Source of the DNA: Candidatus Lernaella stagnicola
GTDB taxonomy: Bacteria > Lernaellota > Lernaellaia > Lernaellales > Lernaellaceae
DNA: 64,000 nt
Reading direction: 5' to 3'
Assembly (NCBI GenBank): GCA_030765525.1
Contig: JAVCCK010000016.1
Location: forward strand, 1 to 64,000
Shown here one piece after another: positions 1 through 8,503 of the stretch; the stretch's first letter is position 1, and each line of letters starts with the position of its first letter. Under the pieces are notes generated by a model. That model saw nothing but the letters and a program-made list of their open reading frames with translations, was not told the DNA's origin and did no database searches. Position numbers and translations under genes: made by a program.

Positions 1-291
1 GATGACGACGACGATGATGACGACGATGATGACGACGACGACGACGACGATGATGACGACGACAATGACGATGACGACAATGATGATGATGACGACGATG
101 ACGACGACGATGACGATAACGACGACGACGATGATGACGACGACAATGACGATGACGACAATGATGATGATGACGATGATGATGACGATGATGACGACGA
201 TGATGACGATGATGACGATGATGACGACGATAATGACGACAACGATGACAACAACGATGATGATTCAGAGGGCGGCTGCGGATCGGCGTAG
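1..291 (+). CDS. C-terminus of an Asp-rich exported protein (partial)
   Basis: Reading from base 1, the frame is almost all Asp (GAT/GAC mixed) with scattered Asn for about 80 codons, then a short tail ending SEGGCGSA and a TAG stop at 289-291. The start and any catalytic domain lie upstream of the window. The layout, a long acidic linker followed by a tiny Gly/Cys tail, matches the C-terminus of the metallophosphoesterase at 8504-9892, which ends in GACGC. By that analogy this is probably the end of a secreted or surface protein. The function of the missing part cannot be guessed. Confidence 0.7.
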   Translation, partial: DDDDDDDDDDDDDDDDDDDDDNDDDDNDDDDDDDDDDDDNDDDDDDDDNDDDDNDDDDDDDDDDDDDDDDDDDDDDDNDDNDDNNDDDSEGGCGSA

Positions 292-512
292 TCGAGCCGA
301 GAGCGAAAAAACGTCCCCGATCCCTGAGATTTCTGAAATCCGCCGTCAGAAAACCGATGCCGAGAGCCGCTTTGTGGAACGAATACGGGTGAGATCCCGC
401 GATTTTGGCCTCTAAAACCCGCGAGCGCGTGGCGCGTATTTTGCATATACTGAAATGTCACCAAGAGTTCCCAGCCATGCACAACAGAAGTCGTGTCTGT
501 CGGAGTTGAACA

Positions 513-1844
513 ATGAACATCAGGCGACGAATCTTGTTTGTGTGCTTCCTGGCCGTGCTGATGCTTTCGGCGGGAATGCTCGCCTGCGACTCTTCGGGCG
601 ATGACGACGACGAACCCTATCCCGCCGTGAGCGACGACGACAACGACGACCATGAGAATGACGACGATTTGCCCGGGAGCCTCGATGACGACGACGACGA
701 TGACAACAACGACGATGACGACACCACGCCCGCGCCAACCCGCTTGCTGCTGATCGGCGAATCGCAAGACGAAATCACGTCGTGGTTAAGCGGCGAGGAT
801 AGCTGGGAAGAAATGCCGATGCCCCAGCCGCTGCTCGGCCCCGTACAACACGCGTCGCCGGGCCCCAGCCTGGTGGTGGATGGCGAGTACCTCACCTCGG
901 TCTGGAATGTCCGGTCCTACGTCAACGGCCCAAGTTTCGCCTGGCAGGAGACCGATCGTCATCGGTGGCTGCACTTCGATCCCGACAACGGCTGGCGCTT
1001 CGACGAGGCGCACGAGCCCGTGGCCGGCGGCGCCAATGTCGGCTGGCTGGCCTTGCCCGCGACCGGCCCGCTTTGGTTGGACGCGTATCATTCCTACAGC
1101 TATTTCAGCCGCGGATTTCCCCACGGCGAACGTTACGAGCACCAGGAAGGCTTTTTCCACGCCGTTGGGTCCGAGTTTGAATTGGCCGGAGACTGGGGGT
1201 CCAAAAGGGTCGTCGCCGCCGTGATGCCCGAGGCTGATTTCGGCGTCGGCTGCGCTATCAGCACGGCGGGCCTCGTCCATTTCTTGGAGTTCGACGGCGG
1301 GCAGTGGACCTCCCGCGTGATGCCGCCAAACGTCGGTGTCGGCCTGATCGAGGATTTGCTGTTTTTTGACCGCGACCACGGGTACGCCTTGTTCGACAAC
1401 GTGCTGACCGGCCACCCGGTCAAACGATGGGACGGAGATCAGTGGACCCGTGTGGAAATGCCGGCTGCTTGCCTGGAGTCCGCACCGGTGAACTGGACCC
1501 GCATCACCGGCCGCGCCGAGCACTTGATCGCGTACACCAAGTCCGACGCCATGGAGCGCCGTTTCGCCGAATACCGCGACGGCGAGTGGTCGTGCCGCAC
1601 CTACGACATCGGCGACAATCGGCAGGAAATCCTCACGGCGCAGGTATTGGACGACGGCACGGCGTTTCTGGTGTTTCGCGGCTACACCTATGCCAACCGG
1701 TACATCATGTTACGCGTGGAGGCGGACGGATTGGTCAAAGAGCCGCTACCGCCCGGGCTTACCGACGTCCACGCGCTGCACGTTTTTGGCGAACACGCTC
1801 TGCCGCGTAATTATGAGCACCCCGATTCTCAGTGGGGTTATTAA
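513..1844 (+). CDS. Asp-rich lipoprotein, propeller-like, tandem paralogue 1
   Basis: 443 residues. The N-terminus has Arg residues, a hydrophobic segment and a lipobox ending GMLAC, with Cys25 as the predicted lipidation site and Asp at +2. Residues about 30-70 are an Asp/Asn linker. The rest carries repeated short blocks of the type 'dG-x-W-x5-MP' (for example near SWEEMPMP, QWTSRVMPP and QWTRVEMPA), which suggests a beta-propeller or related all-beta fold. No catalytic motif is recognised. It is the first of three head-to-tail paralogues, with 13 bp to the next start. The shared blocks 'GP-l-v-dG' and 'RHrWLhF' show the duplication. It probably acts on the cell surface; ligand unknown. Confidence 0.85.
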   Translation: MNIRRRILFVCFLAVLMLSAGMLACDSSGDDDDEPYPAVSDDDNDDHENDDDLPGSLDDDDDDDNNDDDDTTPAPTRLLLIGESQDEITSWLSGEDSWEEMPMPQPLLGPVQHASPGPSLVVDGEYLTSVWNVRSYVNGPSFAWQETDRHRWLHFDPDNGWRFDEAHEPVAGGANVGWLALPATGPLWLDAYHSYSYFSRGFPHGERYEHQEGFFHAVGSEFELAGDWGSKRVVAAVMPEADFGVGCAISTAGLVHFLEFDGGQWTSRVMPPNVGVGLIEDLLFFDRDHGYALFDNVLTGHPVKRWDGDQWTRVEMPAACLESAPVNWTRITGRAEHLIAYTKSDAMERRFAEYRDGEWSCRTYDIGDNRQEILTAQVLDDGTAFLVFRGYTYANRYIMLRVEADGLVKEPLPPGLTDVHALHVFGEHALPRNYEHPDSQWGY

Positions 1845-1857
1845 AGGAGCGATGGAT

Positions 1858-3198
1858 ATGAAACGCTGGCGTTTGTGCATTGTTTTGTTTTTATGTCTCG
1901 GTTTTCTTACCATGTTTTGCGCTTGCCTCGATGATGATGACGACGACAACGACGACAACAACGACACCGCCGCCGATGACGACGATGACGACAACGACGA
2001 TGACGACAACGACGACGACAACAACGACGATGACGATAATGATGACGACGATAACGACGACGACGATGATGATAACGACAATGACAACGATACAACCGAC
2101 GAACTGCTCTTTGTCGCCACCGACGACAGCGGCAGCGCCAGTTGGCACGGCGGCGCCGGCGGCTGGGTTCGCAGCCCGATACCCGATGTCCTCACGGCCG
2201 ATCTCCAGAGAAGCTACGTCGGCCCGATGCTCGCCGTCGACGGCCGGGAAATGTACGCTGCGATCAACGTGGACGTCTGGATCTCTTTCTTCCGCTCCGA
2301 CGCTTCCTGGACCGTGCGCCACCATTGGCTGCGCTTCACGCGCGGCAGCGGTTGGCGCTTGGCGAACGAGTTCGCCATGACCGCCCCACGTCACATCGCG
2401 CATCACTTGGGCATGGATCAAACGGGCGCGTTGTGGGCTGAATCAGGGTGGGATTTTGAATACAACAGCTACGGCTTTCCCGAGGAACATATTTATCGGC
2501 ATAACGACGCCCTCTTTTCCTACGACGGCAACTCGCCGCAAACGGCCGTCTCGTTCGGGAACAGGCTGGTCAAGGGGCTGGATATGTCCGGCGAAGGGTT
2601 TGGCCTGGCCGTGACGCACAATTACTTGCCGGGAGCCAACGGCGTCTGGGCCTTCGACGGCGCGGAGTGGAGCGAAGCCGTCATGCCCGCCGGATTCAAT
2701 TGGGGCTACGTGACCGATCTGCGCGTGCTCGCCCCGCAAGAGGCGGTCGCCGTGTTTGCCGAATACAACACCAGCGCGCGGTGGATCGTCGAAATCGAGG
2801 GCGACACCTGGACGAAACTCGACCTGCCTGCCGCCGGATGCGAGACGAGCTACGGCGAATTCAGGCCCTACTACCTCGACGGCGTCGGAGCGCACGTTGT
2901 CGTTTTTGACCCCTACCACGTGCACGATCAATTCGCCGAGCGCGTCGACGGACAGTGGACATGCCGAACCGTGCCCTCGCAGGGCGACAGCATCAATGTC
3001 ACGGCCGCAGCAACCTTCGCCGACGGGCGGGCTTTTGTGGCGGCCGGCTCCTACGAGGCCGGTCAGCGGCTTTACGAAGTGCTGCCCGGCGACCTGGTCG
3101 AAATTCCGTTGCCGGAAGGCGTCTCCACGATCCGGCGGTTGGTTACCTTAGGAGCTTCGGCGCCGGCCCGGCAACAGGTCGGCAACGGCGCGTATTAA
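1858..3198 (+). CDS. Asp-rich lipoprotein, propeller-like, tandem paralogue 2
   Basis: 446 residues. The ATG at 1858 is chosen because AAGGAG at 1844-1849 is 8 bases upstream; an in-frame ATG at 1852 is too close. The signal peptide ends in FCAC, with Cys23 as the likely lipid Cys. An Asp/Asn linker of about 65 residues follows, interrupted by a few Ala and Thr. The globular part aligns by eye with the upstream and downstream paralogues (GGWVRSPIP, VGPMLAVDG, RHHWLRF, QWTCRTV). The upstream stop lies within the ribosome-binding site, so translation of the pair is probably coupled. Function unknown; a surface-tethered beta-propeller is the best inference. Confidence 0.85.
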   Translation: MKRWRLCIVLFLCLGFLTMFCACLDDDDDDNDDNNDTAADDDDDDNDDDDNDDDNNDDDDNDDDDNDDDDDDNDNDNDTTDELLFVATDDSGSASWHGGAGGWVRSPIPDVLTADLQRSYVGPMLAVDGREMYAAINVDVWISFFRSDASWTVRHHWLRFTRGSGWRLANEFAMTAPRHIAHHLGMDQTGALWAESGWDFEYNSYGFPEEHIYRHNDALFSYDGNSPQTAVSFGNRLVKGLDMSGEGFGLAVTHNYLPGANGVWAFDGAEWSEAVMPAGFNWGYVTDLRVLAPQEAVAVFAEYNTSARWIVEIEGDTWTKLDLPAAGCETSYGEFRPYYLDGVGAHVVVFDPYHVHDQFAERVDGQWTCRTVPSQGDSINVTAAATFADGRAFVAAGSYEAGQRLYEVLPGDLVEIPLPEGVSTIRRLVTLGASAPARQQVGNGAY

Positions 3199-3214
3199 GA
3201 AGAAGGGTTTCGAC

Positions 3215-4516
3215 ATGAAATGGAAACTGCGTTGCCTGATGCTTCTCATGTTGCTGGCGGTGGTCGCGGTGTCGGTCGGCTGCCTCGACGATGATGACGA
3301 CGACGACGTCGACGGCGATGATGATAACGATGTCGCCGCCGATGACGACGATGATGACGATAACGACGATAACGACGATAACGACGACGATGACAACGAC
3401 ACGACCGACGACGATGACGACAATGATGACAACGACACGGCCCCGGCCGGGTTGATGCTGATCGACAACAGGGACGTGTATCAGCAAACCGCCGCCGGCT
3501 GGACCCGTGAAACCATGCCCGATCCCTATGATGAACCCGCACTCTCGTGGTACCCGGGCCCCACACTCATGATCAACGGCGACCACGTCATCGGCGTCTG
3601 GAACGCGGTGTCCGTCGAAGTCCAACAACCCTGGTGGGGCGAGTGGATGTCCAAGGGCTACACGTGGATGGAGTGGACACCGGACACCGGCTGGTTCTTG
3701 AACGACGAGCCCCCAACGACCGGCGAGAATCACCAAGCCACGTTCTACGGCCTAAGCGCCGGCGATTTGTGGGTCCTGGCCGAAACCTATCACCTCACTT
3801 CGGGCACAATCGGCTTTAGTTGGGAGCGCACGGAAAGCCTGTTCGAGTACGAGGATAACGAGCCGATCGTGAGACAGGATTTTTATCTAAACACCCGTAC
3901 CACCGCCATGGAATCGGCCGACGACGGCCGCTTGGTCCTGGCCCGGACGGGCTACTGGTTGTATTTCGACGGCGTGCAGTGGCGCGAGTACGACAATCCG
4001 CCGGGCTTTGTCGACGAAATCATCTCGAACATCGTCTTTGGCGAAGGCGACGACCTTTTCGTCTCCGTCTACGAGGCCGATCACTCGCGCATCGCGCACT
4101 GGGACGGCGAGCAATGGGAAGTCTTGCCGCTGCCCGAAGGCTGCCCGACGGATTTCTTCTTCGACCAACTGCGCGGCTCGAGCAGCCACATGGTGGCCTT
4201 CGATTTCTACAACAATCTGTATAACGCCCCGTCGGCACAATCTCATTTCCTGGAGTACCGCGCCGGGCAATGGGCGTGCCGCGAGATGGAAATCGACGAC
4301 CCGCGCCCACGCATCTTCGACGGCATTGTGCTGCGTGACGGCCGCGCTTATCTCGTATACGAAAGCAGCACGTCGGCCTTGGTGATGGAATACACCGACA
4401 CCCAGGCGCAGCCGATCATCAGCCCCATGGAGCTGCGCCGAATCGACACCATCCACGCGACCGGCCCCGAGGCCCCGGCCCGCAGCCAATCGATGTACAA
4501 GGCGGTTCGCTTCTGA
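3215..4516 (+). CDS. Asp-rich lipoprotein, propeller-like, tandem paralogue 3
   Basis: 433 residues, 16 bp after the previous gene with an AGAAGAAGGG-type ribosome-binding region before the ATG. The signal sequence ends SVGC, with Cys23 as the lipid site, followed by about 55 residues of Asp/Asn with a few Val, Gly, Ala and Thr. The globular domain repeats the pattern of its two neighbours (GWTRETMP, PGPTLMING, TWMEWTPDTGW, QWREYDNP, QWEVLPLP, QWACREM). Roughly six W-containing blades can be picked out. No enzyme motif is seen. The three genes form a likely operon ending at the hairpin at 4517-4543. Confidence 0.85.
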   Translation: MKWKLRCLMLLMLLAVVAVSVGCLDDDDDDDVDGDDDNDVAADDDDDDDNDDNDDNDDDDNDTTDDDDDNDDNDTAPAGLMLIDNRDVYQQTAAGWTRETMPDPYDEPALSWYPGPTLMINGDHVIGVWNAVSVEVQQPWWGEWMSKGYTWMEWTPDTGWFLNDEPPTTGENHQATFYGLSAGDLWVLAETYHLTSGTIGFSWERTESLFEYEDNEPIVRQDFYLNTRTTAMESADDGRLVLARTGYWLYFDGVQWREYDNPPGFVDEIISNIVFGEGDDLFVSVYEADHSRIAHWDGEQWEVLPLPEGCPTDFFFDQLRGSSSHMVAFDFYNNLYNAPSAQSHFLEYRAGQWACREMEIDDPRPRIFDGIVLRDGRAYLVYESSTSALVMEYTDTQAQPIISPMELRRIDTIHATGPEAPARSQSMYKAVRF

Positions 4517-4543
4517 GACGCGCCGCCGCGACGTCGGCGCGTC
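4517..4543 (+). terminator. hairpin after the lipoprotein triplet
   Basis: A perfect 9-bp stem (GACGCGCCG with CGGCGCGTC) and a 9-base loop begin right after the stop of the third lipoprotein gene. There is no T tract, so it may be a weak terminator or a 3'-end stabiliser. Confidence 0.4.
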
Positions 4544-4644
4544 ACACCCGGCATGGAAGCTGGAGTGACCGATCAAGTTTGGGATTTGGAAGAAGTGGTT
4601 GTGCTGTTGGAGAAGAGGGTCTAGCAGCCTGATTGCGATTGTAG

Positions 4645-5127
4645 TCAAGTATGCCTTCTTTTGACACTATAGACCTTGTGATCGGGGTCCCACCAAAGAA
4701 GATATAATGTACTGCTCTTCCTAATTCCCCAAAGTCTCTGTTTTCCAGAAACGCGCAGAGAAAATAAAGAGTCCTCTTCCTCCTTATTAATTTCTTGCAG
4801 CCGTTTTTGCGCCAGCGTAACCAACTTGTCTACCGGCATATCGTGGTTCTTCTTGTGACCCTTACTGTCGTGATCGTTGAGAACTTCCTTCCATTGGCGA
4901 GCCTCATGGTCCTGTAGGCATTTTATGACTTCAAAGAGAAGTGCGTCCGTTGAAACATTTTTCCAACCGTATGGCCCGTCCAAGTCTATGTAGCTTTTAT
5001 TGACGCGCCAACAAAACGGTTTTTCGCGGAAATCGTCGGGGTTATGGGATTGCTGCGGGGTTTTCTTTTCCAGTGGCTTTACGCGTTGTTTCGGTTTTTT
5101 TTGAGCGTTGTGTTTCTTGCGGGCCAT
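4645..5127 (-). CDS. putative toxin partner of a Panacea antitoxin
   Basis: 160 residues with a very basic N-terminus (Lys/Arg-rich, about 30 residues) and a C-terminal core containing FSLRVSGKQRLWGIR, then LLWWDPDHKVY. I recall small phage- and island-borne proteins ending in a similar 'R-x-G-I-R...W-x-D-P-x-H' block, but I cannot name the family with certainty. It starts 15 bases after the stop of the Panacea-domain gene on the same strand, the usual antitoxin-first order. From that context it is inferred to be the toxin. The toxic activity is not evident: no Fic, ToxSAS or RelE catalytic set is obvious by eye. Confidence 0.65.
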   Translation of the reverse strand: MARKKHNAQKKPKQRVKPLEKKTPQQSHNPDDFREKPFCWRVNKSYIDLDGPYGWKNVSTDALLFEVIKCLQDHEARQWKEVLNDHDSKGHKKNHDMPVDKLVTLAQKRLQEINKEEEDSLFSLRVSGKQRLWGIRKSSTLYLLWWDPDHKVYSVKRRHT

Positions 5128-5142
5128 CGGCTAAGACTAGCC

Positions 5143-5571
5143 CTAAAGGCTGGAATAATAATCTGCCATTGCTACCAGTGTTATTTCGGAGTCGCCCCGC
5201 TCGCCGGGCGCCAAGTTCCCCCTTGTTTCCCTCCATGGTTTTTCAAGGTGAGTCAGCTCGGCCAAGTACTGTGCCGATTTTTTCCCATAATGTTTCAGAA
5301 CGGCATCAATCGTTTCACGTGCGTTGTTGTCAAGTCGTCTCAGGTCTCCCTGTATATTGCTGACCACGAATTGCCCGCGGTGCTTGTGAAAAAGTTCGCG
5401 AACCACTGGACCGTTGGCCCACGCAAGGATTTTCTCACTAAAAAGCGGGCGCTCATCCCACACCAATGACCAAGCCTGGCAATAATAGACGAGCTTCTGA
5501 AGTTTCCAGGCCGTCATCGAACCACGTTTTCCCAGAATGTATCTAGCTACATCGAATACTGTTGCCCGCAT
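5143..5571 (-). CDS. Panacea (DUF4065/SocA-like) antitoxin
   Basis: 142 residues. The family signature is clear: an N-terminal VARYIL, then KLQKLVYYCQAWSLVW, followed by 'F-x-E-x-I-x-A-W-x-N-G-P-V-V'. This matches the Panacea/DUF4065 (GepA/SocA) domain, which neutralises many unrelated toxins and is usually encoded just upstream of its toxin. Length is typical for a single-domain member. It forms a two-gene operon with the next gene downstream on the minus strand. A sigma-70-like promoter (TTGACT, 16 bp, TAAACT) lies about 80-110 bases upstream of its ATG. Family known; its role here is inferred from the family and gene order. Confidence 0.88.
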   Translation of the reverse strand: MRATVFDVARYILGKRGSMTAWKLQKLVYYCQAWSLVWDERPLFSEKILAWANGPVVRELFHKHRGQFVVSNIQGDLRRLDNNARETIDAVLKHYGKKSAQYLAELTHLEKPWRETRGNLAPGERGDSEITLVAMADYYSSL

Positions 5572-5654
5572 TTTTTCACACCACTAATTATGTTGCCTTG
5601 AACCGGCATTTGTCTTATTGGTCCCGGTCCCCGTCTTACACTCTTCCAAAATGG

Positions 5655-5682
5655 AGTTTATCACATACGCCCTGTTAGTCAA
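5655..5682 (-). promoter_or_regulatory. promoter of the Panacea toxin-antitoxin operon
   Basis: On the minus strand, TTGACT (complement of 5677-5682) and TAAACT (complement of 5655-5660) are 16 bp apart and point at the antitoxin ATG at 5571. A TTGACA lies just upstream as a second possible -35. Confidence 0.45.
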
Positions 5683-5815
5683 GAACAATAATTGTCAATC
5701 TTCATTTTTACGTTTATTTATCAATGTTTACGCCACTTTTGTCTCACTGAGAGAAGAAGATAACAACGGCAACATGGTGGAAACAGCGACAAACCGACGC
5801 CCGTGGTCGGTTTTC

Positions 5816-5844
5816 TTGCGACATGCGCAGTTGTCATGTATTCT
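5816..5844 (+). promoter_or_regulatory. possible promoter of the 5913 lipoprotein gene
   Basis: TTGCGA and TATTCT are separated by 17 bp, about 70 bases before the ATG. The match is moderate and was judged by eye. Confidence 0.35.
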
Positions 5845-5912
5845 CGGCCGATCATCTCGATTTTTCACCGCTTCGAATCAGGTGGACCCTTTTTTTTGCA
5901 TGAAAGGAAACC

Positions 5913-7403
5913 ATGATGAAATGTACGCGAATCCTCGCCACTCTTATTTTGTTGATTTCGGTGTTGACCTTGGTTGCGGTCTGCGGTTGTGACGACGACG
6001 ACGACGACGACGACAACGACGATATCGCGGGCGACGACGACGACGACAACGACACCGCCGGTGACGATGATGACGACGATACTTCGGGTGCGACACCGCA
6101 AGTGCGGCTTAGCGCCTATGACAGCGCGGGCGATTTCTTCGTGACGGCGTTCCGTGATGGCGACTGGCACGCGGAAAACGTTGACGCGGGCGGGGCGATC
6201 GGCCTCATGTTCGCTGACTCGCATCCGGATTACGCCAACGCGTGGGAGTCGGTCGGCGAATACATCGAGCCCAAGGCGATTGTTCATTTCGACGGCGATA
6301 CCTGGCGCAAGGAAACCATCGACGGCGATTTCATCTATGTCGGACCGGTGGCGTTTCACGACGGCCTGGGCTTGGCGATTGCCGGCGTGGAATCAGGCGG
6401 CGACGAAGATTGCCGCGATATTATCGCGCATGACGCGGACGGCTGGTCGCCTGAATCGCTGCCGGCGATCACTTTCGATTACTACCTCTTCGAGGGGCCG
6501 GTTTTCGACAATAACGGCGACGCCTTCGTGCTTGGTCAGGACACGTCCGACGATGAAAGCGGTGAGGACTTCATCCTGAAGCGCGGCGAAAGCGGTTGGC
6601 AGATCGAGACGCTGCCGACGATCAGCGACGACTGGTGGTTCAATTACAGCTTTAACCCGCAAATCAGCGTGTCGCCCGAGGGGCAAGTCTGGGTGCGCGG
6701 CTGCGACGCGGAAAACGACGAAACCTTCCTGCTCACCCAAGACGGCAAAGGATGGGGGAAAGAAAATCTGCCGGAAGTCGGCGAACATTGGCGGATCAAC
6801 GACATCGCTTTCTGCCCTGACGGCACCATGTTCGCCGTGGGCGAAGAGGACGAAACCGAATCCGGACTCATCCTGAAAAAAGACGGCACGTGGGCACAGG
6901 AAAGCTTCGAATACGCCGCCGACGAATGGGAATTCGCCGAGGTGTACTGCACGCCCGGCAACCTCGCGTTCGCCGTCGCCACGGTCGACCTGGACGACAG
7001 CTACGACACCTTCTTGGCGAGTAACCGTTCCGGCGCGTGGGTTGAGGAAGAACTGCCGCTCAGCGACGCCCGCGTACGCTTCAGCGGTGTGCTGGGCATG
7101 GACGACGGCCGCGTGTTCGTGTGGGGCGAGCAATTCGTCTCCGAGGATGTGCGTGCGCCCTTCTTCCTGACGCTCGACGAGGGCGCCTGGTTGGTGGCCG
7201 ACCTCTCGTTTTTGCCCGACGGCGACACGCGGTGGGGCATGATGTTCATGGAAGAAGACATCATGGTCGATTCCGACGGCGAGTTGTGGGCGGGCGTCGC
7301 TACGCTCAACCAAACCAGCGTTCTCAATTTCTACGGGGACTCCTGGACCGATCTGACACCCGGCGGCGAGCCGCTGATGGGCTGGGATTTGATCACCTAC
7401 TGA
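5913..7403 (+). CDS. Asp-rich lipoprotein, propeller-like
   Basis: 496 residues from ATG 5913; the ATG at 5916 is better placed behind AAAGGAAA and gives one residue fewer. Signal peptide with lipobox VCGC (Cys26 lipidated, Asp at +2), then about 35 residues of Asp with Asn, Ala, Gly and Thr. The rest is made of repeats of roughly 50 residues with 'GD-W-x5-...', 'GW-x-x-E-x-LP' and 'F...DG' motifs (GWSPESLP, GWQIETLP, GWGKENLP, AWVEEELP), consistent with a beta-propeller. It is a distant relative of the three lipoproteins upstream rather than a close copy. No active-site motif. Expected at the outer membrane or cell surface. Confidence 0.85.
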   Translation: MMKCTRILATLILLISVLTLVAVCGCDDDDDDDDNDDIAGDDDDDNDTAGDDDDDDTSGATPQVRLSAYDSAGDFFVTAFRDGDWHAENVDAGGAIGLMFADSHPDYANAWESVGEYIEPKAIVHFDGDTWRKETIDGDFIYVGPVAFHDGLGLAIAGVESGGDEDCRDIIAHDADGWSPESLPAITFDYYLFEGPVFDNNGDAFVLGQDTSDDESGEDFILKRGESGWQIETLPTISDDWWFNYSFNPQISVSPEGQVWVRGCDAENDETFLLTQDGKGWGKENLPEVGEHWRINDIAFCPDGTMFAVGEEDETESGLILKKDGTWAQESFEYAADEWEFAEVYCTPGNLAFAVATVDLDDSYDTFLASNRSGAWVEEELPLSDARVRFSGVLGMDDGRVFVWGEQFVSEDVRAPFFLTLDEGAWLVADLSFLPDGDTRWGMMFMEEDIMVDSDGELWAGVATLNQTSVLNFYGDSWTDLTPGGEPLMGWDLITY

Positions 7404-7420
7404 CACCGCTTAACCAAACG

Positions 7421-7446
7421 GGGGCGTCCCGCGCGGCGCCCCTTCC
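7421..7446 (+). terminator. weak terminator-like hairpin before nadA
   Basis: GGGGCG (7421-7426) pairs with CGCCCC (7437-7442), followed by TTCC. It could end the lipoprotein transcript but lacks a proper T run. Confidence 0.3.
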
Positions 7447-7506
7447 TTGACCCCCACCGCGCTTCTCGCTACCGTCGCACCAGTTCATTCACCGTTTGGA
7501 GACGCC

Positions 7507-8430
7507 ATGGACCTGCACGCGATGGTTACCGAAATCCGCGAACTGCTCGATAAGCACAACGGCATTTGGCTGGCCCACAACTACCAGCGCGCCGAAATTC
7601 AAGACGCCGCCGACCTCACCGGCGACTCGCTGGGCCTGTCGCTCGAGGCCTCGAAAACCGACGCCGAATTGATCCTGTTTTGCGGCGTGCACTTCATGGC
7701 CGAGTCGGCCGCCATCCTCTCGCCGCAAAAAACCGTCTTGCTGCCCAACCACGCCGCCGGCTGCCCCATGGCCGACATGATCGACGCCGCGCAGCTCATC
7801 GCCAAGAAAAAAGAACTCGACGACTCCTACACCGTGGTCACCTACGTCAACTCCACCGCCGCCGTGAAGGCTGAAAGCGACATTTGCTGCACCAGCGCCA
7901 ACGCGCCGCGTGTGGCCGAGTTCGTCGAAACCGACAACATCTTTTTCGTGCCCGACCAAAACCTCGCGCAGTTCGTCGCCGCCCACACGCAAAAACACGT
8001 CGAGTGGTGGGACGGGTACTGCCACGTGCATCACCATGTGCGGGCCGAACACGTACGCGCCGCCAAGGCGAAATACCCCGACGCGGTCGTGCTCGTGCAC
8101 CCCGAATGCCGCCCGGAAGTCACCGCCCTGGCCGACATCGTCGTCTCCACCTCCGGCATGCTCGAGTGGATCAAAACCACCGACGCGACCCGCGCCCTGA
8201 TCGGCACCGAAATCGGCATGCTGCACCCGCTGGCCCGCGCCAACCCGAACGTGGAATTGATCCCCGTCGAGCCGACTGTGCAGATTTGCGGCACCATGAA
8301 ACTCACCACCATGGAAGACGTGCACAGCGCCATGCTCGCGATCGACGCGCACCGCATCACCGTGCCCGAAGATATCCGCGCCCGCGCCCAGCGCTCGCTT
8401 GACCGCATGCTGGCCATCCCCCGCGCCTAA
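7507..8430 (+). CDS. nadA: quinolinate synthase A
   Basis: 307 residues. NadA condenses iminoaspartate with dihydroxyacetone phosphate to quinolinate in NAD synthesis, using a [4Fe-4S] cluster in the cytoplasm. The three cluster cysteines are visible in their usual contexts: Cys86 (AGCPMAD), Cys172 (YCHVHH) and Cys261 (ICGTMKL), spaced 86 and 89 residues apart as in characterised enzymes. The HPEC motif and IGTEIGM are also present. ATG 7507 is chosen because GGAG at 7498-7501 sits 5 bases before it and the longer frame adds residues that families lack. nadB and nadC are not in the window, so it stands alone here. Confidence 0.95.
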   Translation: MDLHAMVTEIRELLDKHNGIWLAHNYQRAEIQDAADLTGDSLGLSLEASKTDAELILFCGVHFMAESAAILSPQKTVLLPNHAAGCPMADMIDAAQLIAKKKELDDSYTVVTYVNSTAAVKAESDICCTSANAPRVAEFVETDNIFFVPDQNLAQFVAAHTQKHVEWWDGYCHVHHHVRAEHVRAAKAKYPDAVVLVHPECRPEVTALADIVVSTSGMLEWIKTTDATRALIGTEIGMLHPLARANPNVELIPVEPTVQICGTMKLTTMEDVHSAMLAIDAHRITVPEDIRARAQRSLDRMLAIPRA

Positions 8431-8503
8431 GCGAAGCGGCCCTGGATTCGCGCTGTAGGATTTTTATTGCCGTGCTGATTGGATAGGTTGGGGTTCCGGT
8501 TCT

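Larger units (their letters stand above)
5572..5912. other. AT-rich intergenic region between divergent units
   Basis: 341 bases with no credible gene. A reading frame across 5618-5992 overlaps the real lipoprotein start in another frame and shows no family features. It holds the toxin-antitoxin promoter and a possible promoter for the rightward lipoprotein gene. Confidence 0.6.

Noticed and set aside
1746-2195. Ser/Val/Thr/Met-rich frames across the Asp-coding runs
   Set aside because: These arise from reading GAY repeats in other frames or on the other strand; the Asp frame continues into a signal peptide and a globular domain.
5618-5992. 124-residue frame before the 5913 lipoprotein
   Set aside because: Overlaps the true lipoprotein start in another frame, has no ribosome site and runs through the promoter region.
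7489-8352. 287-residue open frame opposite nadA
   Set aside because: Antisense to nadA, which has all three cluster cysteines; the reverse frame is Gly/Val/His-rich with no family match.
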